Assembly: GCA_964016875.1 (NCBI GenBank)
Contig: OZ024720.1
Coordinates: forward strand, 24,865,742-24,929,741
DNA: 64,000 nucleotides
Reading direction: 5' to 3'
From: Fallopia convolvulus
Taxonomy: Eukaryota > Streptophyta > Magnoliopsida > Caryophyllales > Polygonaceae
Shown here: positions 1-12,400 of the stretch, one piece after another
Layout of the letters: every line of letters starts with the position of its first letter
How positions within the stretch are numbered: the first letter of the stretch is position 1
Position numbers and translations under genes: made by a program
Notes under the pieces: generated by a model
Told to the model about the DNA's origin: nothing
Database searches by the model: none
Seen by the model: the letters and a program-made list of their open reading frames with translations, nothing else

Positions 1-479
1 AACCGGAAAGGAAACGAACCTAGTCTATATTAGTGTCATGATACATCAACAACAAATTTCCTCTTGCCTTGAGTCACCTCATTTTTCATACAAAAATGTA
101 CCGCAAGCCCCTTTGTGATCCTCTTATCTCTTTCCCTAATTTTAACATGGGATAAGTATATCCCTCATTCTCCTCTAACCATTTCCCTTCCCCCTTCTCT
201 AGACCCACAAATAAATTTTGTTGTATTGTGACATATAAATGAGCTATTTTCGTTTCCTTTCCGTTTAAGTTTCCTTGGTTGGAAACCAAATATACCCTTA
301 CACTCTTAGGGACCATATGAGAGATTCAGATGAATTCTCTCTGCCAAAATGGTTCCACTGATTACTTTGTAAGAGGATAATTCTTTGGCCCAAACACGAG
401 AGGCTCCAGACCTTTTCAAAGTATACCAATTTCCTAATTTTTCCTGATTAGTCGCTAAAACACCTTATTTACCGATCAC
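1..479. other. Non-coding stretch with a 14-bp inverted repeat
   Basis: I see no gene here. Bases 4-17 (CGGAAAGGAAACGA) are perfectly inverted at 250-263, which would suit the ends of a small foldback or MITE of about 260 bp that may begin left of the window. The reading frame on the minus strand at 86-316 has no recognisable domain. Confidence 0.35.
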
Positions 480-1160
480 TAATTACTTAGATCAATTTCC
501 CATACAGCCTTCTAGCGTCTTCTATCATCCCCAGCTACAGTGAAGGCTCGCGAAGTAGACAGCAAGCTCTTCTCAGCCCCCTAACCTTTTCTATTAGTCA
601 AGCGCTAGCGCCCAACCGTACATGCGGCGGTTTGAGTCGCGAAAGGGCCGCTTACTTAATTAGGCGAGCTCTTTCCCACCAGCTCGTTCTCCACTAGGCA
701 TCTAGGCGAACCCGCCGGCCCGACTTTCTCCGGTTTTCGCAATCGTAACCATTTGTCATTCCGATTACTTCATCCATAAACTTTTTATTCTTATTTCAGC
801 GGTACGCTCTAAAAAAAAGTGAAGTCTAAGCTAGCAGCGGGAAAGGGGTCTATCTATCTGCCTAGCTTTGGTGGATTTCCCTCAACGCAATCTACAGAAA
901 TTCTACGAATCCCTTGGTGGATAAGTCCGACGACTCAGTAAACTGCTCGTTTTTCCTTTCCCGCGAGTATAGCATGATGAGGACGAGAGATGGGCAACTA
1001 GGTAATAGAGAAGGTCGACCCAACCGAATAAGGGTCTCCACTATCACTATGGTCGAGTGGCTTAGCGCTCTTTGCCCTCATCTACCCATTCCTGGTTTTC
1101 CTTGTTTACTTATAGCTAAACTATCCTTTTTCCTTAGATAATGTTTGATGTACCTAGAGC
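480..1160. other. Possible organelle-derived insertion (NUMT candidate)
   Basis: Base composition changes sharply here compared with the AT-rich intron and flank on either side. It is more GC-rich and rich in CG and in short runs such as GCGCTAGCGC and GCGAAAGGGCCGC, a style typical of plant mitochondrial intergenic DNA. The limits are approximate. No mitochondrial gene is recognised in it, and the plus-strand frame at 914-1141 has no known domain. It lies upstream of the argC exons, probably within an argC intron if the gene is intact. The organelle origin is inferred from composition only. Confidence 0.35.
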
Positions 1161-1496
1161 TCTTGAATCATTTCATTTTTATTTGATCGGAGCTGCCATA
1201 TTAGTATTTATTTTTGTCTCTTCTTCAGTTTTAGATCTCTATGTTTGCTTGGATACCTAAATATGGGTTTAACTTTTACGTGATAGCAGAAACGGGGATT
1301 TATTCACATGACATAGACTGCATTGGCTGCACTTCCTGCACCACAAATCGATGATCATGTCTAACAAATTTGCACAGGGATTGGGGCTTGTGTAGTCTGT
1401 TTGAGTCTTTTATTGTTATTCTTCAGTAGTAATTTTTCTTATTTTGCCACTTTTGTTCAGGAGCCTGATAAACTGTTTCTTTGACATTGATTTCAG

Positions 1497-2618
1497 GCTA
1501 ATCTAATCGGATTAAGTAGCATCATTATTGATGCAAAATCTGGTGTAAGTGGGGCAGGTAGGAACACATATCACTTGGAAATTACTTCACCTAAACCCTG
1601 AATTTATCTGCATGAAATTCAATCTGAGTTAGCGTTTTTCTTGGGGCTTCATTCAGGTCGTGTTGCTAAGGAAGCCAATCTGTATCCTGAAATAAATGAA
1701 GGAATTAATGCATATGGCATTACGAGGCATCGTCATGGTTAGTTTTTCTAGACATAATTTTTGTGATTTACAAGTAATTCAACCTATTCCTTGTGTTTAT
1801 TTCAGTGCCGGAAATTGAACAAGGGCTGTCTGACGCTGCACAATCAAAAGTGACCGTGAGCTTCACACCACATTTAATGCCAATGGTGATATTTACCTTC
1901 TCAAAGCTCTCTGTTAGTTTGCTCCTTCACCCGTTTTTGATTAGGTAATAAGGAATGAATATAATATTGTATCTGGTTATTACAGAATCGTGGTATGCAA
2001 GCAACAATATATGTTGAGATGGCTCCGGGAGTTACAGTTGATGACTTGTACCAGCAGTTGAAGAATTCTTATGAGGTACGTTAAGGACTAAAATGTTTCC
2101 TATATACAGATGATGGTATGAAGTATGGTATAAATCTCATCTGCTACAATATGTGCACAAACAAGTATTCTGAATTAAATTTTGCAATGACATTTGTTTT
2201 CCCTTGATTTAGTTTCCATATGGCAGAATTATGAGATTTGTTGTCCCTTTAATTCCTTAGGAAGAAGAATTTGTGGTTTTGTTGGAGAAGGGAGCGGTCC
2301 CTCACACTAGGCATGTTCATGGATGCAATCATTGTTTGATGAACGTTTTTCCCGATAGAATTCCTGGAAGAGCCATCATAATATCCGTCGTATGTTTGGA
2401 ATCCCTCCATCTCTTGTTATACATACGTGCTACATACACACATTCGTGCATTTTTCAGTCGGTTTTACCCATGAATCTTATTCCTTTGTTAAAACCTCAA
2501 ACTTGTACAGATTGACAATCTTGTGAAAGGCGCATCTGGCCAAGCTGTTCAGAATCTGAACTTGATGATGGGATTCCCAGAAAACACAGGACTAGGTTAC
2601 CTGCCTCTATTTCCCTGA
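1497..2618 (+). CDS. argC: N-acetyl-gamma-glutamyl-phosphate reductase, plastid type, C-terminal exons
   Basis: This enzyme catalyses the NADPH-dependent reduction of N-acetyl-glutamyl-5-phosphate to the semialdehyde, the third step of ornithine and arginine synthesis in plastids. Six exons can be read with GT-AG borders: 1497-1557, 1657-1737, 1806-1885, 1986-2075, 2261-2389 and 2511-2618 (TGA). Reading frame is kept across every junction. Recognisable family segments, in order, are SGVSGAGR, YGITRHRHVPEIEQGLS, KVTVSFTPHLMPM, MQATIYVEMAPGV, FPDRIPGRAIIISV and DNLVKGASGQAVQNLNLMMG, ending PLFP. These cover the end of the catalytic domain and the dimerisation region. The N-terminal NADP-binding half and the active-site cysteine segment are not in the window, so the gene is either cut by the window edge or truncated. 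The exons carry no stop or frameshift and look functional. Compared with family sequences I remember, the HVHGCN and NHCLMNV stretch is slightly unusual. Confidence 0.9.
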
Positions 2619-3208
2619 TAAAATGCCATGTATCTGCAAATGACATTCCTATTATCCTTACATAGAGCTCTATACATTCTGGGTGATCAAGAAGTTGAGG
2701 TCACCCTGTACTGTTGTAGTCTTTGGTAGTTAGGTTTGCCGTGTAATGTTGTGGTTTTGGAATAATGATTCGAGTTGTTGGCTAGGGATTTGATACTCTA
2801 ATTTAACTTGGGATTTGTTTTCATAACTCAGATGTATGCTTTTACTTAGGGTATTGGTTTTTAACGCACCCCCAAATTCTACTTATAGTAATGTCATCCT
2901 CCCACTCTCAGACCTCATTTCTCCTCCTCTCATTACCACCGCCACCACCACCACCACCCTTTACCGCCCATACTACTGTCATCATGTCGGCACCCTTGTT
3001 GTCCCTGCTGCCATGGTCTCTCCTCCCTCCACCACTGCTGTCAGCCCACGCTGCTAGCTTTCTCCTTCCTCTCCCTTTTTTTCTTAAGCTCCAATGGATA
3101 AGATTCTTGTATGACAAGTGACTTTCCTTTGTCTATTGATTTTATATGGAAGACCAGTTGATGATCCGGGAACTTTTTTAAATTAAAATTGTAATATGTT
3201 GATTTAAA
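2619..3208. other. 3' flank of argC with a CCA microsatellite
   Basis: This is presumed 3' UTR and intergenic DNA. A pyrimidine-rich block at 2895-3080 contains a (CCA)n-like microsatellite around 2938-2962. The overlapping short frames in this block are low-complexity by-products. Confidence 0.5.
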
Positions 3209-4007
3209 CTAGTTGAAGTCCCGTGATATTCACGGGATAATTTTACTAAAAAATTATACAATTATACGATATTAATTTAAAATACTAAATATATTTATAT
3301 AATATCATAATAAATTATGCAATAGACAAATTATTTTTTTAGATGGTACTCCATATTTTAATTGAATATATATTTAAATATTTTTTCATTATTTGTAGAG
3401 ATCTTGTCCAAATTTAGATTGAAATTATTAAAATATTGATTTTACTTTTTATTGAATATTTTTAAATAATATTTTCTTATTTTTTTTAGAGATTAATATG
3501 TATAAAATACTTGTTTTTTTAATAAAGATAATAATAATTAGGATACGTTATCTATATATCATAAAACATAATATAATTATTAAAATATTTTTGTAAAGTT
3601 AATTTATTAAAATTATATATTAGGGTTCTTATCTTTTACTCTATAATTATAAGAATGTTTGTAAATATGAAAAATACAATATAAAGATTACTATAGAAAA
3701 GAAGATTGTCCGATATAAAATGTAGAGAAAATAATATATGTATTATTTTGAATTTTATTAATTAAAATTTTTATTTTTATTTTTTTGACATTTACATATA
3801 ATCTTATTATCTTAGTCATCAACATAAAATTATATCTTTTCCTCAAAATAAAAATATATCAACACAACAAAATTTATTTTTTAAAATTATATCATTATAT
3901 AGATATAAATTTTATACTTGAAGCTCAAGCCTTGTTAAAAAATAAAAAAATATATTAAGACCTAAATCTTGTTAAGAGATAAAAATATTAAATTAATATG
4001 GGCCCCC

Positions 4008-5167
4008 AGGTGCGAAATAAGAAAGAACAGGAGTCGTTGGATCAAGAAAAATCAAAGGCGCTGATCATTTCACTTAAAAAGGGGAAAAACGGCACGGGCG
4101 AATTATTGGCGAATTATTTGCGTATTTTTGAAAAAAACGGAAATAGGACACGCGCCCAGATTGTTCATCAGTATTGTGGATTTGTTCATCAGTAATGTGG
4201 ATTTGTTCATCAAAACTGTAATTTTGTTCATCAAAACTGTGATTTTGTGCATAAATAAACTATTGCTTGTGCATCAAAAATCTATTGTTTGTACATAAAA
4301 AATGAACAAATATGTTCATCAACATTGTGATTTTGTTCATAAAAAACGAAAATATTTATTCATTGGTTTTGGCATATTTGTTCATCGGTTTGTGCATATT
4401 TGTTCATTAGTAACATCAATTTGTTCACTGGTTTATGCATATTTGTTCATTGCCCCTTTTATGTAATTGTTCATTACTAGATGCATATTTGTTCACTAGT
4501 AACCTCAATTTGTTCATTGCTATATGCATATTTGTTCATTAATAACATCAATTTGTTCATTGCTATATACATATTTGGTCATATCAATGAACAAATAAGG
4601 GTATATTCATGAACAAATAGGCTATATCAATGAACAAATAGGGTATACCAATGAATAAAAAAGAAGTATACTAATGAACAAATAATGGTATACCATGGGT
4701 ATATCAATGAACAAATAGGGGTATATCAATGAACAAATACGAATATATCAATGAACAAATATGGGTATATCAAAACTAATTATATGTGTATAAAAAACTA
4801 CATAAATATTGTATTCCTATACATAAATAAGGTTAAAAAATAAAATCAAAAATTAAAAAAAATTCGAAATCAATGAACAATGTTATCAAAAACTCTATGC
4901 ACAATTAGTTAGTATTGATGAACAATTGGTGAATATTGATGAACAAATCGCTATTTCTGATGAACAAACTGGGCGTGAATAATTCGTGAAAAATTCGTGA
5001 AAAATTCGGGAAAAATTCGTCCGTGTCATATTTTATTGAAAAATACGCGAATAATACGGGAAAAATTCGCCCGTGGCGTTTTTTATTTTTTTAAATGAAT
5101 GTTTAATCAGGGACGTTGATTTTTTGGAATGGACGATCGAGATTTATTCTTATTTCGCACACATGCG
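4008..5167. mobile_element. Foldback element with long inverted arms and TTTGTTCAT word arrays
   Basis: The outer arms are imperfect inverted repeats of at least 130 bp. GTGCGAAATAAGAA at about 4011 matches TTCTTATTTCGCAC at about 5148-5161. CACGGGCGAATTATT (about 4094) matches the complement of the segment ending at about 5074. Inside, the left half repeats TTTGTTCAT many times (about 4160-4570). The right half repeats its complement ATGAACAAA (about 4580-4965). No transposase is present. Long arms of this kind suit a Mutator-like non-autonomous element. I could not define the target duplication with certainty. It sits inside Helitron A. Confidence 0.6.
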
Positions 5168-5456
5168 ACCATTCGCACGTGACTCTTTTTCATATGAAAA
5201 ATATCATCTCATAGGAATTTATGTATATAAAAATTATATAAATATGTTATCTATTGTAAGTAAACTAATACATAATCCATAGATAGAAAATTGTATACAT
5301 AAAAAATTATATAAACATGTTCTCTATTTAGTATATATATCGCAAGAATACTATAAGTTGTTACAAACTTTATTAAATATAATTTCACATTAATTTATTC
5401 AAAAATGCCATGTGGCGCAAATTTTAAAACAGACTTGAGTTTTGCTTTATATTGTA

Positions 5457-7698
5457 CTAGCTTTACCCGTCCGTCGTGTCATGCACGAATATGACACAAC
5501 ATTTTTAGACATTATAATTATAATATTCATAAAGAAAAATATAATATAAAATTTAAATTACGAAGTTTAAAGTTGAGAATAAAGATAGATTATTAGATAA
5601 AATAATTTACAATTCTCGTTTTCCTTAACAATATTTAAAAATAGGTTTAATGTAAAAATATGAGATAAAATATAAATAAAATAAAAAAAGATATATACTT
5701 TTAAAATATGGAGTAAATAAAATTTGAATATATGAAAACTATTTTAATAAATAAGATATAATTTAATATGAAAGAAAAAATATAAGTTATTTATGATAAA
5801 TAGGTAGAATATAATTAATTTAATTTATGATGGTGCCAAAATTATTCTAGTGGCTAAATAAACTAATTAGAATATTATTATTTCCTTTAATAATATACTA
5901 TCTATATTTTGTATTACTTTTCATGTATGTAAACTTTGTAGAATATTAAATATTTTAAAATTTCAACAACACTAAATATTATTAAATATTATATTGTTCG
6001 TATTTTTAATGTAAAAATCAACATATATCTATAAAGAAATTGTCATTAATTTTTTATTATAAAATAAAATCAACGTCTATCTATAAAGAAATTGGTTAAA
6101 AAATATCATGCTAAAAGACAAAATATATTTATCCTTATTTTTTAATATTTTAAATATTTAACTTTATATTTTAAACATTTGTATAAGGAATTATTCAAAT
6201 GATATCGTTATTTTTTTATTTTAAATATGTTGTGATAATTTGGTGTGAATGATAGATTTAAATAGATAAGAAGAATTTAATAGGAAAAATTCGAATAATA
6301 TGAATAAATAATATATTTTTTAACATATGAGGTGGGAGCAGAATTATTCATGTGTCTTGAAAATGTTTAAATTTAATATATGGTTATAGGCTAATGAACT
6401 TTATTTATTTGAATTAAAAATGAAGATACATCATTATATTTAGTATATTAAAAAAATTTAAGTACGTCATCATCTATAAGAATTACTCAAGTTTCTTTTT
6501 TTAGTATAAAAACAAAATTTAAGAAATATTAAAAAATTAGAATAAATCTAATTATTTAACCTTTTTTGTTAAAAAGGCTTATTATTTAATTTTGTAATTA
6601 AATACATCTATTCGAGAAAAATAAGAAATTGAATTAATAAATTTTATATTCTTATTTTATGAAAGAAGATAAATTAAAAATAAAAAATTTACGGAAAATG
6701 TACATTATTGAATTTAGTAAATTAAAATTTTTTGAAAAAAGTTAAATTTGAGTATAAAAATTACACAAAATTCATTTATGAAATATAAAATTACTATTTG
6801 AGAGATGTTAAAATTTTAGGATAGAACTAATTATTTAACCTTTTCTATTAGATACATAATTTTATTATAATTTTCGTAATTAAAAAGCTTTAGAAAAAAT
6901 GATAAATTAAATTAATAAATTTTATATTCTTATTTTAAGAAAGAAGACAAATAAAAATATAACAATTACGAAAAATGAATTAAAATAACACTTTTATGCT
7001 ATTATCTTATAAGAATAAAAAATTATATAAAAATGAAGTAAAAACTAATATATTTAATTGATCTATGGAAGCAAAAAGATAAAAAAAACAAATATTTCTT
7101 ATTATTGGATAAATGATAAGATACAAATATTTCCTTATCTATTCTTACTTTACATATGATAAGGTAAGATTGTAGTTGTCAATTTTTAATATTTTTTATC
7201 TATATTGTTCAAGTTATCACAAATAAAAATAAAAAAATATTTTTAATATCACTATTTTAAAAAGATAATTTAATTAGTTATTTTATAAGGTAGGAAAATA
7301 TTGTGGCAGATATATTTTATCTTTATTTAGAAATATTAATTATGTAAACACATAATCCATATTTCAAAGATATTATCATTTATATAGAAATTTTTGTTTT
7401 AAAGATATATATGTTCACGTGTACATATTTTTTCTTATCTTTTTTTATTTATCTTTTACAAATATAATAAATATAATGTCCTTTTTTTTTATCTATTTTG
7501 ATCAAATCTACTAATACTATTTTATTTTTATGTTTATTTGGAGATAAACTTTTACAAATATTATTTTATCTTTATGTTTACTTGGATATAACTTTTTTGT
7601 ATAATTAACTTTTTAAAATTATTATTTTAATAAAGGAGTGATGTGGCGCAATGTGGTGGAAGAAATTGCTCCGACTTTAGTTATTAGTAATAGATAGA
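5457..7698 (-). mobile_element. Helitron-like element B (inner)
   Basis: Minus-strand 5' end TCTATCTATTACTAATAAC starts at 7698. The minus-strand 3' end is CTAG (5460-5457), preceded by a GC-rich hairpin region with TCGTG-CATGA-CACGA. Outside bases are A (5456) and T (7699), so excision restores an AT dinucleotide. The first 60 bases align with the 5' end of element A, including a shared GCGCCACAT, so both are one family. The interior is very AT-rich with no long frame. It is a non-autonomous Helitron that landed 10 bp inside the 5' end of A. Confidence 0.6.
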
Positions 7699-7708
7699 TT
7701 AGGGTAGA

Positions 7709-8147
7709 TATGATATAAGTATCATAATTTATATAATAAAAAATTACATTACAATTCATTAAATTAAATATTATATATTCCGTAATTTATTTTAATTATA
7801 ATAATATTTTTTATTATTAAAATGTATAAAAATATTATCTTATTCTTAAAAATGCTATTTGCAATATTTATGTAATAATCATAAGAAAGTTAGACATTCT
7901 TAACTCTTGGGATTGACTTGAACCTGCAAAAAAACCGCAATAAATTGACTCAATTAACCCGTAAATTTTAACGATATGAACTCGTACTCAACTCGAACCT
8001 ATAATGATTGAACCTAAACTCAAGTGAACTGACCTGATTAATCGATTTAACATTAAGTCATTAAGGGATCAATAATTTTTGTTCATTTATTAAGGAATTC
8101 ATAATATAAAAAATCAACATACTTATTAATAAAAATTTAATATATTG
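7709..8147. other. AT-rich spacer without recognisable genes
   Basis: Nothing but AT-rich intergenic DNA is seen, with no frame of note. Confidence 0.5.
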
Positions 8148-8745
8148 CAAGACACTGAGTAAGATTCAAATAAAACAACTCCTTATTCTATAAAATAAAG
8201 AGCATTTAGAGCCCTTGGATCAAGATGATCCAAGAGTTGATGTTCCATCCCTTTTAGGGACGCGGTGACATTTTGGTAATTTCTCAAAAATTACAAATGT
8301 GTATCGCTGTCGTGAAAAAGTGCATTGCTAAATTTATTAAAAATGCATTAGTAAGCTGAAAAAGTGCAAGCAAAAATGAAGCCAGCGGGGTACGTACTCC
8401 ATGTTCGGTTCACTGTAAAAGTGCATCGTTACGGTGGAAAAGTTTATTGCGAATACCGAAAAGTGTATTACTAAACCAAAAAATTGCATCATCCTAGGCG
8501 TCCAATTGACTCGATTCTGATTGAACTCAATCACCCAAAATATTTGGGTTTAGAAATACACTTTTTGTATATAGTAATGCACCTTTTCACCATAATGATG
8601 CACTTTAGTAATTTCCGATAAATTACGAAAATGTCACTACGTCCCAAATTTTCGAGAATATCAGTCGGAGATCCAAAGGTTCTAAATGCTCCTTATTTTA
8701 TAGGATAAGAAGTTGTTTTATTTGAACCAAACTCTACAATCTTAT
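8148..8745. mobile_element. MITE with long imperfect inverted arms
   Basis: The left arm (about 8160-8330) includes TTCAAATAAAACAAC, TATAAAATAAAGAGCATTTAGA and GACATTTT.GTAATTT. It returns inverted at about 8600-8735. The middle repeats AAAAGTGCATT-like words. There is no coding capacity. Ends and target duplication are approximate. Confidence 0.6.
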
Positions 8746-8818
8746 ATCGCTATAATTAAGTTTATTTTGAACGGTCACATGTATATAATAAATTGATATG
8801 TTTTTTCTTATTACTTAT

Positions 8819-9403
8819 TGTGAGCGGGTAAAACAAACATAATTACCATAGTTATTTTCGCTATAAAGGTATTTATTAAAATTACTGTGCAGTTATTTTC
8901 GTTACTTTCCATATAAAATTATATGGCGGTTATGCAACTTAATGGAAGATTCTATCTTTTATTAAAGATATAATTAAAGTTGGAGAAAGGGTGGAATATT
9001 CCTTACTTGGGCTTTAAGGCAGTTGGCTAGCCCTAGGAGGATAATATTTTCGGCCTGATAGATATAATTTTCGGCCCCCCTTCTCTCCCTCTTCCATTAT
9101 AAATACACGCCCCAGGCGTGTAGGGAGAGACACATGTGCATAGCATATTCAGAAATCCTAGGCAGGCTAATATTCGCTTAGCTCGACTGTTTAGGGTTTC
9201 ACCGCTCTCTTGTTGTACCTCGACGCTCAAACGACAATTGCTCTTCTGACTTAGGCATCAGAGGTGGATTAGGGGGTCCCAGCCCCCTTTGTCCATTGTT
9301 TTGCAGGTTTTCTAGGTCAAGAGATCGAAGACGGAGCGGAAGAGGAGGAGTTCTTAATTGGTGTAATAAAGACGAATTGAAGGCGAGATTTTGTACACCA
9401 ACA
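8819..9403 (+). repeat. 5' LTR of the LARD-like element
   Basis: 585 bp, from TGTGAGCGGG to CACCAACA. It contains a TATA box TATAAATA at 9098-9105, likely driving the element transcript. Confidence 0.88.
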
Positions 9404-9404
9404 A

Positions 9405-9422
9405 TTGGCGCCGTCTGTGGGA
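9405..9422 (+). promoter_or_regulatory. Primer-binding site of the LARD-like element
   Basis: TTGGCGCCGTCTGTGGGA lies two bases after the LTR terminus CA. TGGCGCC... sites of this type prime minus-strand synthesis from a host tRNA in many plant Ty3 elements. Confidence 0.75.
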
Positions 9423-9499
9423 ACGAGGATTAAATCCATGAGTAATCGTTCCTAGAAGAAAAAGAATCGAATTTTCGAAGCCTAGGGCAATCGCGACGC

Positions 9500-12400
9500 C
9501 TCAACGGACGAACCGCGGCCGCAGAACATCGTACCGCGACCGCGGCCACAGATCCGCGATCGCGACCACATAAGGCCGCGACCGCGGCCTACCGGAGTGC
9601 GCCTCCGGAAATTCGCGACTCCGTTTTTTCGACCTGTGTGCCCCTCCGGAAATATGTGACTCCGGAAATTTGTGTTTTTAGGTTTTTTCTAGCCTAAGGG
9701 CGTCCCTAAAAATCAACAAAAGAGATCCGCTTTGGGATTTGTTTGAACCCTAAGTAAAAGCATGATTGGATCACCACGACCAGTGTCGATCGCAGTGCGT
9801 GCTGCGAAATCGACGATACTGGGGGCAGTGGGCAACCTTGTCGGATCCTTGTCGAATTCAATCATACCTAAGGTTGATAATCGACTACCAATTGACGGAT
9901 TAAGCTCCGGTTGCGTGCCCGGAAGCCCAAAGTTGAAAACTTGATTGTGAACCAACGCCCAGCCACAATCAAAGTAGTGAAAAGCGGTTTTGGGAAAAGA
10001 GTACTCGATCTACGCAATTGTGGTGTTGGAATCGATCCCTGAAGATTCAGAAGTCGTTTTTTGGAAACCCTGGGGCACCGTCGCAAAGCAAATCGCGCGA
10101 GGTACGCCCAGCGGAAAGAACCGCGATCACGGTACCGAGGACCGCGATCGCAACATAGTGAACCGCGATCGCGAATCGGCGATCAAACCCGAGATTTTTG
10201 AAAATCGCTCGGAAAGTAAACCCTAATGGGAATTGATCAATCTGATTCCGATATTCGCTCGGAAGGTGAGACCTTTGTACCCGAAAACGACTTGAACCAT
10301 GACCCGACCCCTCTCGCTGATACGGCTATTCATCGCACAGACCGTTCGGGTGTCCAAGTCAAGCGACGGAATCGCCAGTCGTGATACTTCAAGAACTGAA
10401 TCGACTGAATTTGATCATGCTTGGGAAACGGCAATGAAGGGCTCAAGAGCAAAGCGATTCGATCCAATAGATCGCATCGCCAAACCGAACCGCGACCGCT
10501 ACAAGGGAGACCGCGATCGCTGCCAGTAAAGTCGCGCCCGCGGTTCAGAAACCGCGACCGCGGGCTGCGTATTTCGAAACATTCTATCTATTTCGCGAGC
10601 CAAACCCTAATTTGGTTAGCCCTTGCTTAGGGCAAGGCCAAACTAGTCATGCCGGGTCCAAACCCGTTAGAGATGACAATCGCATCACCTTGTTATCCGC
10701 TGCAAATAGTAGGAATAGGACGTCTACAACCGCTAGAGATGAAGAAGAAGGCGAACCAAAAGGAAGTTCTCTCTTCATTGGGGGCAAGCTCAACAGGCTG
10801 AAATTGAATTGGATCTTACTTGCCACAGGCTGAACGTCCTCTTAAAACGTAAAGCCGATCGTAAAAGCAAGCGAAACGATCCTATCTAGCAATCAGAATC
10901 CTTAACCACTAAGGGATGAAGATAGATCAGCGCTATTCAAGAAATTTGGAGAGTCTGAGCGGACTTTACCAATCATAGTAGAGCGCAACCAAAGAGTTAT
11001 CCTTGCTTTCCAAGATCAACCAATCAATGGATTCCAAGTCAAGCCACAAGAGAAGTTCTCAAGAAGATGTCAAAAAGCGATCAATCCATGCAATCGTGAG
11101 GCTGGAATCGATCTCTGACAAACAAGAAACAACCTTTCTTAGCCCCGAGGAAACAACAAACTCGCCAACCCTAAATCACGAGCGAGCTCTAGTGCCAGCA
11201 AGATCGCGGCACCATCGGCCGCAACAGCCGCCTCAGGAACCGCGACCGCGGTCTGTTCCTCCGCGACCGCAGCCCATGCGATAGCAATCGCCGTGTTTTT
11301 TTTTTCGAAACCCGGAAACCCTAAAAGCACTGGGGGCAAAATCCGATCTTCGCTCGGAAAACAATCAAGACTCGCAGGGTGATCAAGCGAAACTTCGATA
11401 TCCGCTCGGATGATCAAACCCTAGAAAAGTTCCAAGGAGACCAACTTGCTTAAAGATGATCAAATCTATGACTCGACCTCACCATCAAAGCATGGTTGCT
11501 CTCCATGCAAGCCAAGCAAGGTTCGGATCAAGCGACGGAATCAATGTTCATAGCGCTACACAATTTGATGAAATCAATCATCATAGGGAATCAGCGATGC
11601 GCGTCGTTGAACCCAAGAGCAATCAAGATAGTGGGGCATCGGCCACCATTAAGAATAAAGACGAAACTGTGCTTATTACGCACTCTAGCTTCCGCTTTAA
11701 GAGAGGACCAGCGGATTCAAGACAAGCATAATCGGATCAAACCTTATTGCTATCAAGCCTTGAAGAAATCGCTAGGCTAAAGCGTTCTTTGTAAAGATCC
11801 AAGGAAAGAGCCTCATCGATGAATTGGCAATCGAATGGACCAATCGACGACTCGTTAGTATTATCGAATTCGCCGATAACCACCGTGGTCCCGAGCCAGT
11901 AAAGTGCTATAAAAGGATCGAAGAAGTATACGAGCCAAGTACGAGGGAAATTACCGCAATCGCAGAACCTTGCGAACGACGAAGACCACGATCGCGGCCA
12001 GGTATTCCGCGATCGCGACGCCCAGAGACCGCGGTCGCGGCCAGCCTTCAGAAGTGTTCGTTGCCTCGTTTTACGAGCACCGCGCCCGCGGGTCCCTAAA
12101 TGGCCACCACAGTTCGCCCCCGTGAACTTCAAAGTGAAGATCAATCCTTGAAATCGTACGACGCGTGTCGGAATCAAGGACTCGAAAATAAGTGCTGGGG
12201 CATTGTAAAATCGGAAAGTCAACAATGGTCGAATATGATAGAAGAGTCCGAGTTATTTAAGATCGGACAACGATCAAGCGATCAAAACGAGTCCATTGAT
12301 GCATTGGCAACATTAGCCACTCGTGCAAGAATCATCTAAGACCTCAATGCGTGTTGAGGCAACAGGTTTTGGCAAATCGCCGGGAAAGATTCTACATTGT

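Larger units (their letters stand above)
3209..7708 (-). mobile_element. Helitron-like element A (outer, interrupted by element B)
   Basis: Read on the minus strand, the 3' end has the Helitron signature: a hairpin CCCGTGA-ATA-TCACGGG (7-bp stem, 3220-3236) followed by ACTTCAA and then CTAG (3209-3212). The proposed 5' end is TCTACCCTAA at 7708-7699, continuing after the inserted element B as TACAATATAAAG (5456 downward). The bases outside are A (3208) and T (7709), the AT target expected for Helitrons. Without B the element is about 2.26 kb. It is AT-rich with no Rep/helicase frame, so it is non-autonomous. The 3' end is well supported. The 5' end is inferred from its similarity to that of element B. 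Confidence 0.6.

Noticed and set aside
914..1141. 75-codon frame as a mitochondrial gene fragment
   Set aside because: No mitochondrial protein motif is visible. I kept only the compositional NUMT suggestion.
2836..3121. Three overlapping frames with Pro/Thr/Gly runs
   Set aside because: They read through a CCA microsatellite and pyrimidine tract. Low-complexity artefact.
4160..4965. TTTGTTCAT arrays as a CRISPR-like or satellite array
   Set aside because: Spacing is irregular, the word flips orientation midway, and the block lies within long inverted arms. A foldback transposon in a plant genome explains it.
11139..12225. Frames of 91-162 codons inside the LARD-like element
   Set aside because: They are on both strands, overlap each other, have no retroelement or other motifs, and follow from the CG-rich words lowering stop frequency.
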